A DNA stretch of 64,000 bases from Ramlibacter tataouinensis (lineage in GTDB: Bacteria; Pseudomonadota; Gammaproteobacteria; Burkholderiales; Burkholderiaceae_C): assembly GCF_001580455.1 (NCBI RefSeq), contig NZ_CP010951.1:1984001-2048000 (forward strand), read 5' to 3'. The notes beneath the pieces are model-generated. The model saw only the letters and a list, made by a program, of their open reading frames with translations, searched no databases and had not been told where the DNA came from. Position 1 is the first letter of the stretch. Each line of letters begins with the position of its first letter. Of the stretch, positions 9,829-16,617 are shown in pieces. Made by a program: the position numbers and the translations under genes.

Positions 9829-10682
9829 GCCGGCTGCGCCGTGGGCCCGCCGGAGAGGCTCGCGGCCAGCTCCCTGCGGTAGCGGTTGAGTTCCTGCACG
9901 GTCCTGAAGCTGCGGTCCATCAGCAGGCTCATGTTGTGCAGGATGCGATCGACCACCTTGTTTTCCCAGGCGGCGTCGAAGTTGATCTGCTTGTCCAGCC
10001 AGTGCTCCAGCCACTCGGGGTTGGGCAGGCGCGACTGGATGGTGTCGCGCGGGAACAGTTGCCTGTTCACGTGCAGGTTGGTCGGGTGCAGCGCCTGCGC
10101 CGTGCGGCGGGCGCTGGCCATCAGTACGCCGACCTTGGCAAAGGCCGACTTGGCTTCGGCGCCGAAGTTGTTGATCGCGCGCTTCATGTAGCGCAGGTAG
10201 GCGCCGCCGTGCCGCGCCTCGTCCTGCGACAGCGTGGTGTAGATGTGCTTGATCACCGGCTCGCTGTGCCACTCGGCGGCGCGGCGGTACCAGTGGTTCA
10301 GGCGGATCTCGCCGCAGAAATGCAGCATCAGCGTCTCCAGCGCCGGCGCCGGCTCGAACTCGAAGCGGATCTCGTGCAGTTCCTGCTCGCTCGGGGCCAG
10401 TTCGGGGCGGAAGCGCTTGAGGTACTCCATGAGCACCAGCGAATGCTTCTGCTCCTCGAAGAACCAGATCGACATGAAGGCCGAGAAATCCGAGTCGTCG
10501 CGGTTGTCGCGCAGGAACATCTCGGTGGCCGGCAGCGCCGCCCACTCGGTGATCGCGTTCATCTTGATGGTCTGCGCCTGCTCATCCGTCAGTTTCGCGC
10601 CGTCGAATGCCGACCAGGGGATGTCCTTGTCCATGTCCCAGCGGACGGATTCGAGTTGCTTGAATAATTCGGGATAGAGCAT
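9825..10682 (-). CDS. Diiron ferritin-like protein (acyl-ACP-desaturase-like)
   Basis: 285 residues from ATG 10682. It carries the four-helix diiron signature: a first glutamate in ITEWAALPATEMFL, an ExxH in WFFEEQKHSLVLMEYL, a second glutamate in HFCGEIRLNHWYRRA, and a second ExxH in LSQDEARHGGAYLRYM. Spacing and flanking residues resemble acyl-ACP desaturases and uncharacterised ferritin-like oxidases more than ferritins. The biochemical role is unknown; an oxygenase or desaturase acting on an acyl chain is an inference. Its stop overlaps the start of rfaE2 (GTGA), so it is co-translated with an LPS-core gene. It is divergent from the glutathione peroxidase gene, 82 bp apart. Confidence 0.75.
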   Translation of the reverse strand: MLYPELFKQLESVRWDMDKDIPWSAFDGAKLTDEQAQTIKMNAITEWAALPATEMFLRDNRDDSDFSAFMSIWFFEEQKHSLVLMEYLKRFRPELAPSEQELHEIRFEFEPAPALETLMLHFCGEIRLNHWYRRAAEWHSEPVIKHIYTTLSQDEARHGGAYLRYMKRAINNFGAEAKSAFAKVGVLMASARRTAQALHPTNLHVNRQLFPRDTIQSRLPNPEWLEHWLDKQINFDAAWENKVVDRILHNMSLLMDRSFRTVQELNRYRRELAASLSGGPTAQPA

Positions 10683-10764
10683 GGGTGTGCCTGGACGAAC
10701 TGCCCGGATTTTAGGCGTCGGTCCAGGTCGCCCGCACGGGGCCCTGCCCCAAGGAGCCTTCCGT

Positions 10765-11340
10765 ATGACACTTGCCAACCGCTGCCTCGCCTTGCTTGCC
10801 GCCCTGCTTCTGGCCTCTGGCGCCGGCCTGCCGGCCCGCGCCGCCGATGCCCCGCCCGGCGCCTGCCCGGCCACCCTGAACCACACCTTCGCCCGGCTGC
10901 AGGACGAGAAGCCGCAGTCGCTGTGCCAGTACGCCGGCCGCGTGCTGCTGGTGGTCAACACGGCCAGCTATTGCGGCTTCACACCTCAGTACAAGGGACT
11001 GGAGGCGCTGTACGACAAGTACAAGGGCCGCGGGCTGGTGGTGCTCGGCTTTCCCTCGAACGACTTCCTGCAGGAAAAAAGCAGCAACCGCGAGATCGCC
11101 GAGTTCTGCGAGAACACCTTTGGTGTGAAGTTCCCCATGTTCGCCGCCTCGCACGTGCGCGGCAGCGACGCCAATCCGCTGTTCCGTCAGCTGGAGACGC
11201 AAACCGGCACGTCGGTGAAGTGGAATTTCTACAAGTACCTGATCGGCCGTGACGGCAGCATCGTGGCCGGCTACAACAGCAAGACCACGCCGGAAGACGC
11301 GGCCCTGTTGCGCGAGATCGAAAAGCAGCTGGCGCGGTGA
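10765..11340 (+). CDS. Secreted glutathione/thioredoxin peroxidase-like protein (Cys-GPx)
   Basis: 191 residues from ATG 10765, with AAGGAG at 10751-10756. A Sec signal peptide ends near ARA-AD (about residue 27), so it acts in the periplasm. The GPx fold shows the peroxidatic cysteine Cys70 in VVNTASYCGFTPQYKGLEAL (TGC, not a selenocysteine TGA), a resolving-type cysteine Cys115 in NREIAEFCENTFGVKFPMF, and the tetrad Trp153 in KWNFYKYLI. The usual Gln of the GFPCNQF motif is replaced: the sequence reads GFPSNDF. The Cys115 position matches thioredoxin-dependent GPx enzymes, so the reductant is more likely a thioredoxin-fold protein than glutathione (inference). Confidence 0.9.
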   Translation: MTLANRCLALLAALLLASGAGLPARAADAPPGACPATLNHTFARLQDEKPQSLCQYAGRVLLVVNTASYCGFTPQYKGLEALYDKYKGRGLVVLGFPSNDFLQEKSSNREIAEFCENTFGVKFPMFAASHVRGSDANPLFRQLETQTGTSVKWNFYKYLIGRDGSIVAGYNSKTTPEDAALLREIEKQLAR

Positions 11341-11395
11341 CTCCGCGCAGCGGGCGCGGTTCACAAAGATTTACCTCGTAAAGTTGCTGCCGCAC

Positions 11396-11424
11396 TTGGA
11401 ACCGCCGCGTGGCGTCCCTACTCT
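11396..11424 (+). promoter_or_regulatory. Candidate sigma-70 promoter of the small RNA
   Basis: A TTGGAA -35 (11396-11401) and TACTCT -10 (11419-11424) are separated by exactly 17 bp in the gap after the peroxidase gene. Transcription would start near 11430-11432. The -10 keeps the key first T, A and last T only, so it is moderate by sequence; its fit with the structured element and terminator downstream strengthens it. Confidence 0.5.
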
Positions 11425-11429
11425 ATGGA

Positions 11430-11600
11430 CCAGAGAGGAAGGAGCCCATCCCCAGTTATCGCTGCGAAGCCTCCCGGCGCCACGCGTGCCGGCTGCAATC
11501 CTGAAACGACTCTTCTCCTCCTCCCTCCCTCCCTCCTTCGTTTCAGGGCGCTTCGCAGCCCTTTGTGCAAAAGAAAACGCCCCGGAACGGGGCGTTTTTC
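11430..11600 (+). ncRNA. Candidate structured small RNA with a polypyrimidine loop
   Basis: This gap has no plausible gene but shows a complete RNA gene layout: promoter, nested stems, intrinsic terminator. A perfect 10-bp outer stem pairs 11461-11470 (GCTGCGAAGC) with 11550-11559. Inside it are a short hairpin (CCGGC 11474-11478 with 11488-11492) and a perfect 9-bp hairpin (CCTGAAACG 11500-11508 with 11539-11547). The latter closes a 30-nt loop (11509-11538) made of pyrimidines except for its first base, rich in CUCC/CCUCC repeats. Such C/U-rich loops are used by some bacterial sRNAs to bind Shine-Dalgarno regions (known mainly from alphaproteobacteria). The 5' segment also holds a purine run (GAGAGGAAGGAG, 11433-11444) that could pair with the loop. 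I do not recognise the family; it does not look like 6S RNA. Confidence 0.65.
11574..11599. terminator. Intrinsic terminator, bidirectional
   Basis: A perfect 10-bp stem AAAACGCCCC (11574-11583) / GGGGCGTTTT (11589-11598) with a 5-nt loop and flanking A and T tracts. It ends the candidate small RNA on the + strand and can also terminate the GST gene on the - strand. Confidence 0.9.
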
Positions 11601-11618
11601 ATTGGGGCCGCCGGCGGC

Positions 11619-12236
11619 TCAGGCGGGCCTGGTGTCGGCGAAGCTCGGGCGCTGCATCAGCCGTTCCTGCAGCCGGCCCAGGTTGGGATAGTCATGGCGC
11701 CAGTCGATATCGGGGAAGCGGAAGTCCAGGTAGCCCAGCGCGCAGCCGACCGCGATGTCCGCCAGGCTCAACTGCTTGCCGGCGGCGCAGAAGGTCTTCT
11801 CGCCCAGGCCTTGGCTCATGGCCTTCAGGCTGGCGTCGACTTTGGACAGCTGCCGGTCGATCCAGGCCTGGCTGCGCTGGGCCTTCTGCCGGCCCGCCCA
11901 GTTCGCTTCCAGCCGCGCCAGGATGGACGCGTCGAGCACGCCGTCGGCCAGCGCCTCCCAGGTCTTGACCTCGGCGCGCTCGCGTCCCATCGCGGGAATG
12001 AGCTTGCCCACCGGCGACAGGGTGTCCAGGTACTCGACGATGACGCGCGAGTCGAACAGGGCCTCGCCGCCCTCCATCACCAGGCACGGGACCTTGCCCA
12101 GCGGATTGGACTGGGCGATGGTGGTGTCGGCCGCCCACACGTCCTCCAGCACGAACTCGTAGTCCAGCCTTTTTTCCGCCATCACGATGCGCACTTTGCG
12201 CACGTAGGGGCTGGAGGTGGCTCCGATCAATTTCAT
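11619..12236 (-). CDS. Glutathione S-transferase family protein (YibF-like)
   Basis: 205 residues from ATG 12236. The N-terminal thioredoxin fold begins MKLIGATSSPYVRKVRIVMAE, with a serine pair where the catalytic residue sits, and the glutathione-binding NPLGKVPCLVMEGG...LFDSRVIVEYLD segment (cis-Pro and SRVI) is intact. The C-terminal all-helical domain ends with a hydrophobic LADIAVGCALGYLDFRFPDIDW stretch typical of the YibF/Beta-like GST subfamily. The substrate is unknown. It stands alone, divergent from purB, with its 3' end 20 bp from the shared bidirectional terminator. Confidence 0.9.
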   Translation of the reverse strand: MKLIGATSSPYVRKVRIVMAEKRLDYEFVLEDVWAADTTIAQSNPLGKVPCLVMEGGEALFDSRVIVEYLDTLSPVGKLIPAMGRERAEVKTWEALADGVLDASILARLEANWAGRQKAQRSQAWIDRQLSKVDASLKAMSQGLGEKTFCAAGKQLSLADIAVGCALGYLDFRFPDIDWRHDYPNLGRLQERLMQRPSFADTRPA

Positions 12237-12354
12237 GGGAGGGCTTTCCTGGATGTTCGCGTGACCGTACGGACGCCCATTCTAGCGAGCCAAGCTCGTG
12301 CGTCCGGGTGGCGCCGGCCAGGGCGCGGGTCCCGGCCCGGCGCGCGGGCCCGCC

Positions 12355-12366
12355 TAAAATTACGGC
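12355..12366 (+). promoter_or_regulatory. Candidate -10 element close to the purB start (possible leaderless mRNA)
   Basis: TAAAAT at 12355-12360 lies only 6 bp before the purB ATG at 12367, and there is no Shine-Dalgarno sequence between. If this is the -10 box, transcription would start at or next to the ATG. No good -35 is seen 17 bp upstream. Confidence 0.4.
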
Positions 12367-13746
12367 ATGAATCCTTCCACCATCACTGCGCTGTCGCCGC
12401 TGGACGGCCGCTACGCGGGGCGCCTGGCCGCGTTGCGCCCCCTGATGAGCGAGCACGGCTTCATGCACAAGCGTGTGCAGGTCGAAATCTGCTGGTTCAT
12501 CGCCTTGTCCGATGCCGGCTTCGCCGAGTTCCGCCCGCTCACGCCCGGCGCGCGCACCTATCTGCTCGGGCTGGTCAAGAACTTCTCGGTCGCCGACGCG
12601 CTGGCGATCAAGGAGATCGAGAAGACCACCAACCACGACGTGAAGGCGGTCGAGTACTGGATCAAGTCGAAGTTCGAGGCCCGGCCGGAACTGAAGGCGG
12701 CCAGCGAGTTCGTGCACTTCGCCTGCACCAGCGAGGACATCAACAACACCAGCCACGCCCTGCAGCTGAAGGCGGCGCGCGAGCAGGTGATCCTGCCGGC
12801 GCTCGACGCCCTGATCGACAAGCTGCGCCAGATGGCGCATGCCTACGCCGACGTGGCCATGCTGAGCCGCACGCACGGGCAGACGGCCAGCCCGACGACC
12901 GTCGGCAAGGAGATCGCCAACGTCGTGGTGCGGCTGGCCGCCGCGCGCGAGAAGATCGCCGGCGTCAAGCTGCTGGCGAAGATGAACGGCGCGGTAGGCA
13001 ACTACAACGCCCACCTGGCGGCCTGGCCCGACTTCGACTGGGAGGCCTTCAGCCGCAAGGTGGTGGAGACGCCCGAGCCGCTGGGCCTGGGCGTGAGCTT
13101 CCAGCCCTACAGCATCCAGATCGAGCCGCACGACTACATGGCCGAGCTGTTCGACGCGGTGGCGCGCACCAACACCATCCTGGTGGACTGGGCGCGCGAT
13201 GTCTGGGGCTACATCAGCCTGGGCTACTTCAAGCAGAAGCTGCGCGAGGGCGAGATCGGCTCGTCCACCATGCCGCACAAGGTCAACCCGATCGATTTCG
13301 AGAACGCCGAAGGCAACTTCGGGCTGGCCAATGCGCTGCTCAAGCACCTGTCGGAGAAGCTGCCGGTGTCACGCTGGCAGCGCGACCTCACCGACTCGAC
13401 GGTGCTGCGCAACATGGGCGTGGCGCTGGGCTACTCGGTGCTGGCCTACCACTCCATGGGCATCGGCCTGGGCAAGCTCGAGCTCAACCGCGAAGGCATA
13501 GATCAGGACCTCGACCAGGCCTGGGAAGTGCTGGCCGAGCCGATCCAGACCGTGATGCGGCGCTTCCACGTGGAGGGCGCCTACGAAAAGCTCAAGGAAG
13601 TCACGCGCGGCCGCACGGTTCAGGCCGAGGACCTGCATGCCCTGATCCGCGGCCTGGACATCCCGCCGGAGGAAAAGGAGCGCCTGCTGGCCATGACTCC
13701 CGCCAGCTACGTGGGCAAAGCCGCCGAACTCGCGCGCCGCGCCTAA
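12367..13746 (+). CDS. purB: Adenylosuccinate lyase
   Basis: Catalyses two beta-eliminations in purine synthesis: SAICAR to AICAR plus fumarate, and adenylosuccinate to AMP plus fumarate. 459 residues, the E. coli-type length. The fumarase/ASL superfamily signature GSSTMPHKVNPIDFENAEGN lies at about residues 299-318 and includes the flexible catalytic-serine loop. The N-terminus (ITALSPLDGRYAGRLAALRP) and the TSEDINNTSHA and SRTHGQTASPTTVGKE active-site segments are all intact. The downstream yaeQ gene starts 5 bp after the stop, so the two are probably co-transcribed. The start is preceded by a TAAAAT box rather than a ribosome-binding site. Confidence 0.96.
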   Translation: MNPSTITALSPLDGRYAGRLAALRPLMSEHGFMHKRVQVEICWFIALSDAGFAEFRPLTPGARTYLLGLVKNFSVADALAIKEIEKTTNHDVKAVEYWIKSKFEARPELKAASEFVHFACTSEDINNTSHALQLKAAREQVILPALDALIDKLRQMAHAYADVAMLSRTHGQTASPTTVGKEIANVVVRLAAAREKIAGVKLLAKMNGAVGNYNAHLAAWPDFDWEAFSRKVVETPEPLGLGVSFQPYSIQIEPHDYMAELFDAVARTNTILVDWARDVWGYISLGYFKQKLREGEIGSSTMPHKVNPIDFENAEGNFGLANALLKHLSEKLPVSRWQRDLTDSTVLRNMGVALGYSVLAYHSMGIGLGKLELNREGIDQDLDQAWEVLAEPIQTVMRRFHVEGAYEKLKEVTRGRTVQAEDLHALIRGLDIPPEEKERLLAMTPASYVGKAAELARRA

Positions 13747-13751
13747 TCCAG

Positions 13752-14312
13752 TTGGCCCTCAAATCCACGATCTTCAAGGCGCAGCTCGCCGTGGCCGACA
13801 TCGACCACGGCTACTACGCCGACCATGCGCTCACGCTGGCGCGCCATCCGAGCGAGACCGACGAGCGCATGATGATCCGGCTGGCCGCGCTCGCGCTCAA
13901 TGCGCACCAGCTGCAGGATGTGTGCGCCGGCGACGGCACCCTGGGCTTCGGCGCGGGCCTGTCGAACCCCGAGGAGCCCGACGTGCTGCTGCGCGACTTC
14001 ACCGGCCGGCCGCGCATGTGGATCGAAGTCGGCCAGCCCGAGGACAAGCCGCTGGCCAAGGCCTGCAGCCAATCGGACGAGGTGATCGTCTACGCCTTCG
14101 CGCACGCGGCCGAGGTGTGGTGGCGCGGCATCGAGGGCAAGCTGGCGCGCCTGTCGAACCTGTCGGTGTGGCGCATCCCGGCGGCCGCGTCGCAGGAACT
14201 GGCCTTGCTGGCGCGGCGCAGCATGCAGCTGCAGGCGACGGTGCAAGAGGGCGTGCTGATGGTCGGCGACGGCGAGCGCGCCCTCGACATCGAGCCCCTG
14301 CGCTGGAAGTAG
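13752..14312 (+). CDS. yaeQ: YaeQ family protein
   Basis: 186 residues if started at TTG 13752, which gives an N-terminus (xALKSTIFKAQLAVADIDHG) collinear with E. coli YaeQ; no ATG or GTG fits the family alignment. Conserved phrases include ALTLARHPSETDERMMIRLAA, IEVGQPEDKPLAKACSQSDE, LSNLSVWRIP and MQLQATVQEGVLMV. YaeQ has a restriction-endonuclease-like PD-(D/E)xK fold (family knowledge), but its molecular role is unsettled. It follows purB at 5 bp with no convincing ribosome-binding site, so its translation may depend on the upstream ribosome. The frame is open far upstream on the same strand, but that extension is antisense and shadow sequence. Confidence 0.85.
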   Translation: MALKSTIFKAQLAVADIDHGYYADHALTLARHPSETDERMMIRLAALALNAHQLQDVCAGDGTLGFGAGLSNPEEPDVLLRDFTGRPRMWIEVGQPEDKPLAKACSQSDEVIVYAFAHAAEVWWRGIEGKLARLSNLSVWRIPAAASQELALLARRSMQLQATVQEGVLMVGDGERALDIEPLRWK

Positions 14313-14319
14313 GCCGCAG

Positions 14320-14625
14320 TCAGTGCGGCATCAACGCGCCGCAGTTCCAGCACTGCTCGAAGCCGCCTTCCACCAGTTCGCCGCAGGCGCTGCACACCCA
14401 GCGCCGCTGCGGCACGCGCGCCAGTTCACCGAGCAGCGCGCGCGCCTGCGACTCCTGCTCCTCGTGCATCAGCCAGATCTCCGGCAGGCACTGGTCGGGC
14501 GGCAGTTCGCCCGCAGCGGCGCCCAGGTAATAGCGCTGCATCGACGCTTCGATCCCGGCGTGGCGCAGCGCGTCGACCCAGAGCGCGGCGATCGCGATGT
14601 TCGGCGCCTGGACCAGCCGCAGCAT
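14320..14625 (-). CDS. DUF2007-type protein with C-terminal zinc ribbon
   Basis: 101 residues from ATG 14625. The N-terminal part (MLRLVQAPNIAIAALWVDAL, then HAGIEASMQRYYLGAAAGEL and a DQCLPEIWLMHEEQESQARALL segment) matches the small ferredoxin-like DUF2007 domain, described as a putative signal-transducing domain. The C-terminus is a four-cysteine zinc ribbon, CSACGELVEGGFEQCWNC. Function unknown; such pairs may bind nucleic acid or a partner protein (inference). Its ATG overlaps the TGA of the upstream DUF3717/DUF1289 gene as ATGA, so the two are translationally coupled. It converges on yaeQ, leaving only 7 bp between the stops. Confidence 0.75.
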   Translation of the reverse strand: MLRLVQAPNIAIAALWVDALRHAGIEASMQRYYLGAAAGELPPDQCLPEIWLMHEEQESQARALLGELARVPQRRWVCSACGELVEGGFEQCWNCGALMPH

Positions 14626-15053
14626 CACCGGGCCCGCTGGATGCCCGCGCCCTGCACGGCGCGCTCGGCGTAGCGGTTGAAGCGCAGCGCCTCGCCGAGC
14701 AGCGTGATGCGCCGCCAGGTCTGGCGCTTCTGCGCCGGCGTCATCTCCGGCCAGCGCTGCACCTCCTCGAAGGTGCGCCCGCACCCCTTGCACTGCTCGT
14801 CGCCCTGGCTGGTGGAGCAGATCGCGATGCAGGGGGTGTCCGGCGTGGTGTCGTACCAGGCCTTCCAGGCGGCGTAGGCGCGGGCGGGAAAGCCGCGCTC
14901 GTCGGCTTCTTCCTCGCGGTGATAGATGAGCAGGGCGTACACCTCGGCCAGCGCGCGCAGCTCGGGCCCGAGCGTCACGCCGTCGGGCGAGGGCTCGCGC
15001 TCGCGCCAGTGGTTGATCGCGGCCTCGATGTCGGTGATGTGGATGGTGACCAT
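14625..15053 (-). CDS. DUF3717 + DUF1289 domain protein
   Basis: 142 residues from ATG 15053. Residues about 1-60 (MVTIHITDIEAAINHWRERE...ALAEVYALLIYHREEEAD) match DUF3717, a domain restricted largely to Burkholderiales. Residues about 70-125 match DUF1289, a small Cys-rich Fe-S-like motif: PCIAICSTSQGDEQCKGCGR followed by TFEEVQRWPEMTPAQKRQTW. The DUF1289 cysteines (C-x3-C...C-x2-C) are complete. The fusion and its overlap (ATGA) with the downstream DUF2007-zinc ribbon gene suggest two small metal-binding proteins made together. No function is established. Confidence 0.75.
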   Translation of the reverse strand: MVTIHITDIEAAINHWREREPSPDGVTLGPELRALAEVYALLIYHREEEADERGFPARAYAAWKAWYDTTPDTPCIAICSTSQGDEQCKGCGRTFEEVQRWPEMTPAQKRQTWRRITLLGEALRFNRYAERAVQGAGIQRAR

Positions 15054-15121
15054 ATGGATGGGGCAGCGATCATAGCGCCGTCGCGCCACACAAAACGCGC
15101 GCGCTTGTGTTCTAATGACCG

Positions 15122-15294
15122 CACGAAGGGGAGTAGCTCCCGTCAGCGGCCACATGAGGGGAACGTGGAGGCCGCAGGCAACAGTGCTGTCGTCAATACG
15201 TGGCCGAAAGGCCTCCGGCAGCGCTGGGCACATGCCAAATCACACCTTGCCGAGCAAGACCTTCGACTCTGGACCCGCCCGGGTTCGGTCGAAG
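15122..15294 (+). promoter_or_regulatory. yybP-ykoY (Mn2+) riboswitch and expression platform
   Basis: The leader of the TerC gene carries the conserved parts of the manganese-sensing yybP-ykoY aptamer: GGGGAGTAGC at 15128-15137, the GTCGTCAATACGTGGCC internal loop and helix region (15189-15205), and the CAAGACC element (15254-15260). Helix P1 pairs CGAAGG (15124-15129) with CCTTCG (15260-15265). A competing hairpin, CTTCGAC (15261-15267) with GTCGAAG (15288-15294), shares the P1 3' strand, so the two cannot form together. It has no U-tract, which points to translational or Rho-dependent control rather than simple intrinsic termination (inference). The family activates Mn export when Mn2+ is high. 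Confidence 0.88.
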
Positions 15295-15376
15295 CGTGCT
15301 TGTGGTTCACGGCCACATTCATCGTCTGCGATCGCCTCCGGTCGGGAAAGAACTCGGCACAAAACGGAGCATCGAC

Positions 15377-16090
15377 ATGGAGTTTCTCTCCGCCTCATGG
15401 TTTTCGGCCCTGCTGGCCATCATTCTCATTGACCTCGTATTGGCGGGCGACAACGCGATCGTGATCGCGCTGGCGGCCCGCAACCTGCCCTCCCACCTGC
15501 AACGCAAAGCCATCGTCTGGGGCACGGTGGGCGCGATCGTCGTGCGCTCGCTGATGACCCTGGGCGTGGTCTGGCTGCTGAAAATTCCAGGGCTCATGGC
15601 CGTGGGCGGCCTGGGACTGGTGTGGATCGCCTACAAGCTGCTGGTCGACAAGGGCGACAGCGGAGAACACGGCGCGGTCGCCTCGACCTTCTGGGGCGCG
15701 ATGAAGACCATCGTGGTCGCCGATGCGCTGATGGGCGTCGACAACGTGCTGGGCGTCGCCGGCGCAGCGCACGGCTCGTTCGACCTGGTCGTCATCGGCT
15801 TGCTGGTGAGCGTGCCCATCGTCGTGTTCGGCAGCACCATGGTGCTCAAGCTGGTCGAACGCTTCCCCCTGATCGTGCACGCCGGCGCCGCGGTGCTGGC
15901 CTACACGGCCGCCAACATGATCATCCATGAGCCGCTGCTCGACGAGTTCTTCGCCGAGCCGGTGATCCGCTGGATCACCTACGCGGTCACGATCGCCGGT
16001 GTACTGGCCGCAGGCCAGTGGGCCGCGACGCGCGAAAGCGCGACCCGCGAGCATGCGACGCGCGAGCATGCCCGTTCCATCAACGCCTGA
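15377..16090 (+). CDS. TerC-family membrane protein, probable Mn2+ exporter
   Basis: 237 residues from ATG 15377 with GGAG at 15366-15369. About seven membrane segments. Two TerC signatures contain paired acidic residues in the membrane: IILIDLVLAGDNAIVIALAA and VVADALMGVDNVLGVAGAAH. The yybP-ykoY riboswitch in its leader makes a role in manganese efflux very likely, as for Alx/MntP-type and YkoY-type TerC proteins. The C-terminal cytosolic tail carries a 15-bp tandem repeat (three copies, 16025-16069) encoding ATRES/ATREH units. The next gene, of unknown function, starts 35 bp downstream and is probably in the same transcript. Confidence 0.9.
   Translation: MEFLSASWFSALLAIILIDLVLAGDNAIVIALAARNLPSHLQRKAIVWGTVGAIVVRSLMTLGVVWLLKIPGLMAVGGLGLVWIAYKLLVDKGDSGEHGAVASTFWGAMKTIVVADALMGVDNVLGVAGAAHGSFDLVVIGLLVSVPIVVFGSTMVLKLVERFPLIVHAGAAVLAYTAANMIIHEPLLDEFFAEPVIRWITYAVTIAGVLAAGQWAATRESATREHATREHARSINA
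16025..16069 (+). repeat. 15-bp tandem repeat, three copies, in the terC tail
   Basis: Units GCGACGCGCGAAAGC, GCGACCCGCGAGCAT and GCGACGCGCGAGCAT lie head to tail, each in frame and encoding A-T-R-E-S/H. Copies 2 and 3 differ by one base. The number of units could change without breaking the frame. Confidence 0.85.
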
Positions 16091-16125
16091 CCCTTCCCTC
16101 AACGCTTGATCCGGAGAAAAAAACC

Positions 16126-16575
16126 ATGGACAACATCATCGTCTACCTGGATGACGCCCACTGGGCCCTGCAACAACTCGCGCCCATGGCAACGGGCGCG
16201 GGCGCCGCGCGCACCCACTGGGTGCTGGTGGCCTGCCCGCCGCGCATGACCCGGCGCATCAGCAAATGGGTCAACCACGCGGCGCGCGAGCAGTGGCGGG
16301 AGAAGTGGTCGGCCAAGCTGTTCGAGCAGGTGGAAGCGCCGCTGCGCCAGCGCGGGCACGAGATCAGCAAGGTGATCGCCAAAGGGCCGTTGCCGGCCCT
16401 GACGCAGCAGCTCACGCGCATGCACCAGGCCACGCACGTGCTGGACGCGCGCCGGCCGAAGTTCGGCTACGACATGCCGCCGGTCGTCGCCGACCAGCCG
16501 GCTTCGCAGGAAGGCCGCTGGCAGGTGCCCGGCGCGATCATCGGCATGGGGGCGATGCTGGTGCTGGCGGACTAG
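16126..16575 (+). CDS. Unknown conserved-looking protein downstream of TerC
   Basis: 149 residues from ATG 16126, preceded by CCGGAGAAAA as ribosome-binding site. I do not recognise a family. The start (MDNIIVYLDDAHWALQQLAP) and the alternating strand/helix pattern (HWVLVACPPRM...VIAKGPLPALTQQLTR...ATHVLDARRPKFG) suggest a small Rossmann or universal-stress-like alpha/beta protein. It is rich in Arg and Trp and has a hydrophobic C-terminal stretch (WQVPGAIIGMGAMLVLAD). It lies 35 bp after the riboswitch-controlled TerC gene, so it may be co-regulated by manganese. Confidence 0.6.
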   Translation: MDNIIVYLDDAHWALQQLAPMATGAGAARTHWVLVACPPRMTRRISKWVNHAAREQWREKWSAKLFEQVEAPLRQRGHEISKVIAKGPLPALTQQLTRMHQATHVLDARRPKFGYDMPPVVADQPASQEGRWQVPGAIIGMGAMLVLAD

Positions 16576-16590
16576 GCTGACAGCCCTGCT

Positions 16591-16617
16591 GGGAGCGCGG
16601 TGCTATGCTGCGCTCCC
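16591..16617 (+). promoter_or_regulatory. Perfect 8-bp inverted repeat over an extended -10, abutting the start codon
   Basis: GGGAGCGC (16591-16598) and GCGCTCCC (16610-16617) form a perfect inverted repeat that ends at the base before ATG 16618. The spacer holds an extended -10-like TGCTATGCT (16601-16609). It could be an operator or an RNA hairpin. If the -10 is real, the transcript would begin at about the ATG. Confidence 0.4.

Noticed and set aside
9352..10545. Single 397-codon protein covering rfaE2 and the upstream gene
   Set aside because: The N-terminal part is an out-of-frame reading of the ferritin-like gene; the true rfaE2 start is GTG 9828.
10969..10980. Selenoprotein GPx
   Set aside because: The catalytic codon is TGC (Cys), and no SECIS-like element is needed or seen.
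11430..11600. 6S RNA
   Set aside because: There is no long closing stem with the central open-promoter-like bubble; the structure is a three-way arrangement with a pyrimidine loop, and 6S genes usually lie elsewhere.
11425..11691. Short ORF (88 codons) over the small-RNA region
   Set aside because: It reads through the terminator into GST antisense sequence and has no ribosome-binding site or family likeness.
11565..14312. 915-codon + frame ending in yaeQ
   Set aside because: It runs antisense through the GST gene and out of frame through purB; only the last 186 codons (YaeQ) resemble a real protein.
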